From: Burkholderiaceae bacterium
GTDB lineage: Bacteria > Pseudomonadota > Gammaproteobacteria > Burkholderiales > Burkholderiaceae
DNA: 6,124 nucleotides
Assembly (NCBI GenBank): GCA_023253905.1
Contig: JALREG010000242.1
Location: 1 to 6,124, forward strand
Direction of reading: 5' to 3'
The position numbers and the translations under genes are program-made. Shown here in pieces: positions 5,868 through 6,124 of this stretch (position 1 is the stretch's first letter; each line of letters starts with the position of its first letter). The notes under the pieces were generated by a model that saw only the letters and a list, made by a program, of their open reading frames with translations, did no database searches and had not been told where the DNA came from.

Positions 5868-6124
5868 ACGATCTGACCAACCCATTCCTTGAGTGCGCGT
5901 GCGCTCAGGCTAAGTGCGTCGGCCTTCGGGATGAACTGCCGCAGATCCGCATAATCGATGCTCTCGAAATCGGTGGCAACCGGCACCACCTCCAGGCCAG
6001 CGGCACGGAAATGCGACACCGAGCGCGCCATTTGCGAGGCCGACGTCACCAGCAGCATCCGGCGGATATTGCGCTCGGCAAGGATCGCTGCGCTGTCGGT
6101 GGCATTCTGGCGGGTGTTGCGGCT
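5861..6124 (-). CDS. DUF218 / YdcF-ElyC-SanA family protein, 5'-truncated by window edge
   Basis: The C-terminal 87 residues of a minus-strand gene that continues past base 6124. The visible N-terminal part, SRNTRQNATDSA, runs into RRMLLVTSASQMARSVSHFRAAGLEV, the hallmark of DUF218: a conserved S-x-N-T-x-x-N-A followed by LLVTSA-x-x-M-x-R-S and an F-x-x-x-G-L-x-V strand. The tail (LSLSARALKEWVGQIVW) matches the usual end of the family, where a last helix follows the Rossmann-like domain. Members such as E. coli SanA, YdcF and ElyC are mostly membrane-anchored, and ElyC and SanA affect the cell envelope (peptidoglycan or lipid-carrier metabolism, vancomycin sensitivity); the biochemical activity is poorly defined. 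The membrane-anchoring N-terminus, if present, is outside the window. The ATG at 6058 is internal, because the frame stays open with family-conserved residues to the edge. It stops 9 bases from the end of selD. It may belong with envelope or polysaccharide functions like manC at the other end of the window (inference). Confidence 0.88.
   Translation of the reverse strand, partial: SRNTRQNATDSAAILAERNIRRMLLVTSASQMARSVSHFRAAGLEVVPVATDFESIDYADLRQFIPKADALSLSARALKEWVGQIVW

Overview
The window is GC-rich, densely coding bacterial DNA. Codon use and protein resemblance suggest a member of the Pseudomonadota, most likely a betaproteobacterium; this placement is inferred and was not tested by any search. 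I found no RNA genes, CRISPR arrays, insertion sequences or phage genes, and no intergenic gap is longer than 125 bases.

Layout, left to right: (1) the 3' part of a bifunctional mannose-1-phosphate guanylyltransferase / mannose-6-phosphate isomerase gene (+), whose N-terminus lies off the window. It points to a GDP-mannose supply for surface polysaccharide made by genes to the left. (2) A 9-bp stem hairpin in the 43-base convergent gap. (3) A beta-hydroxyacid dehydrogenase (3-hydroxyisobutyrate dehydrogenase family) on the minus strand. (4) A 125-base divergent intergenic region with an imperfect inverted repeat. (5) A tightly packed plus-strand run of three genes: an alpha/beta hydrolase, a small arginine-rich protein of unknown function, and a 753-residue fusion of an NDH-2-like FAD/NAD(P) oxidoreductase to selenide, water dikinase (SelD). 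(6) The 3' part of a minus-strand DUF218 (YdcF/ElyC/SanA family) envelope gene, converging on selD with 9 bases between the stop codons.

The most interesting part is the selD run. The fusion joins a flavoprotein with an intact-looking nucleotide-binding core to a SelD domain that keeps the catalytic Cys/Lys pair. This suggests that selenium reduction or delivery is physically coupled to selenophosphate synthesis. The fusion type itself is already known from other bacteria and algae. The less explained element is the Arg-rich, Cys- and Trp-free 208-residue protein encoded 4 bases upstream of selD and apparently co-translated with it. None of the genes that would consume selenophosphate (selA, selB, mnmH/selU) lie in this window.
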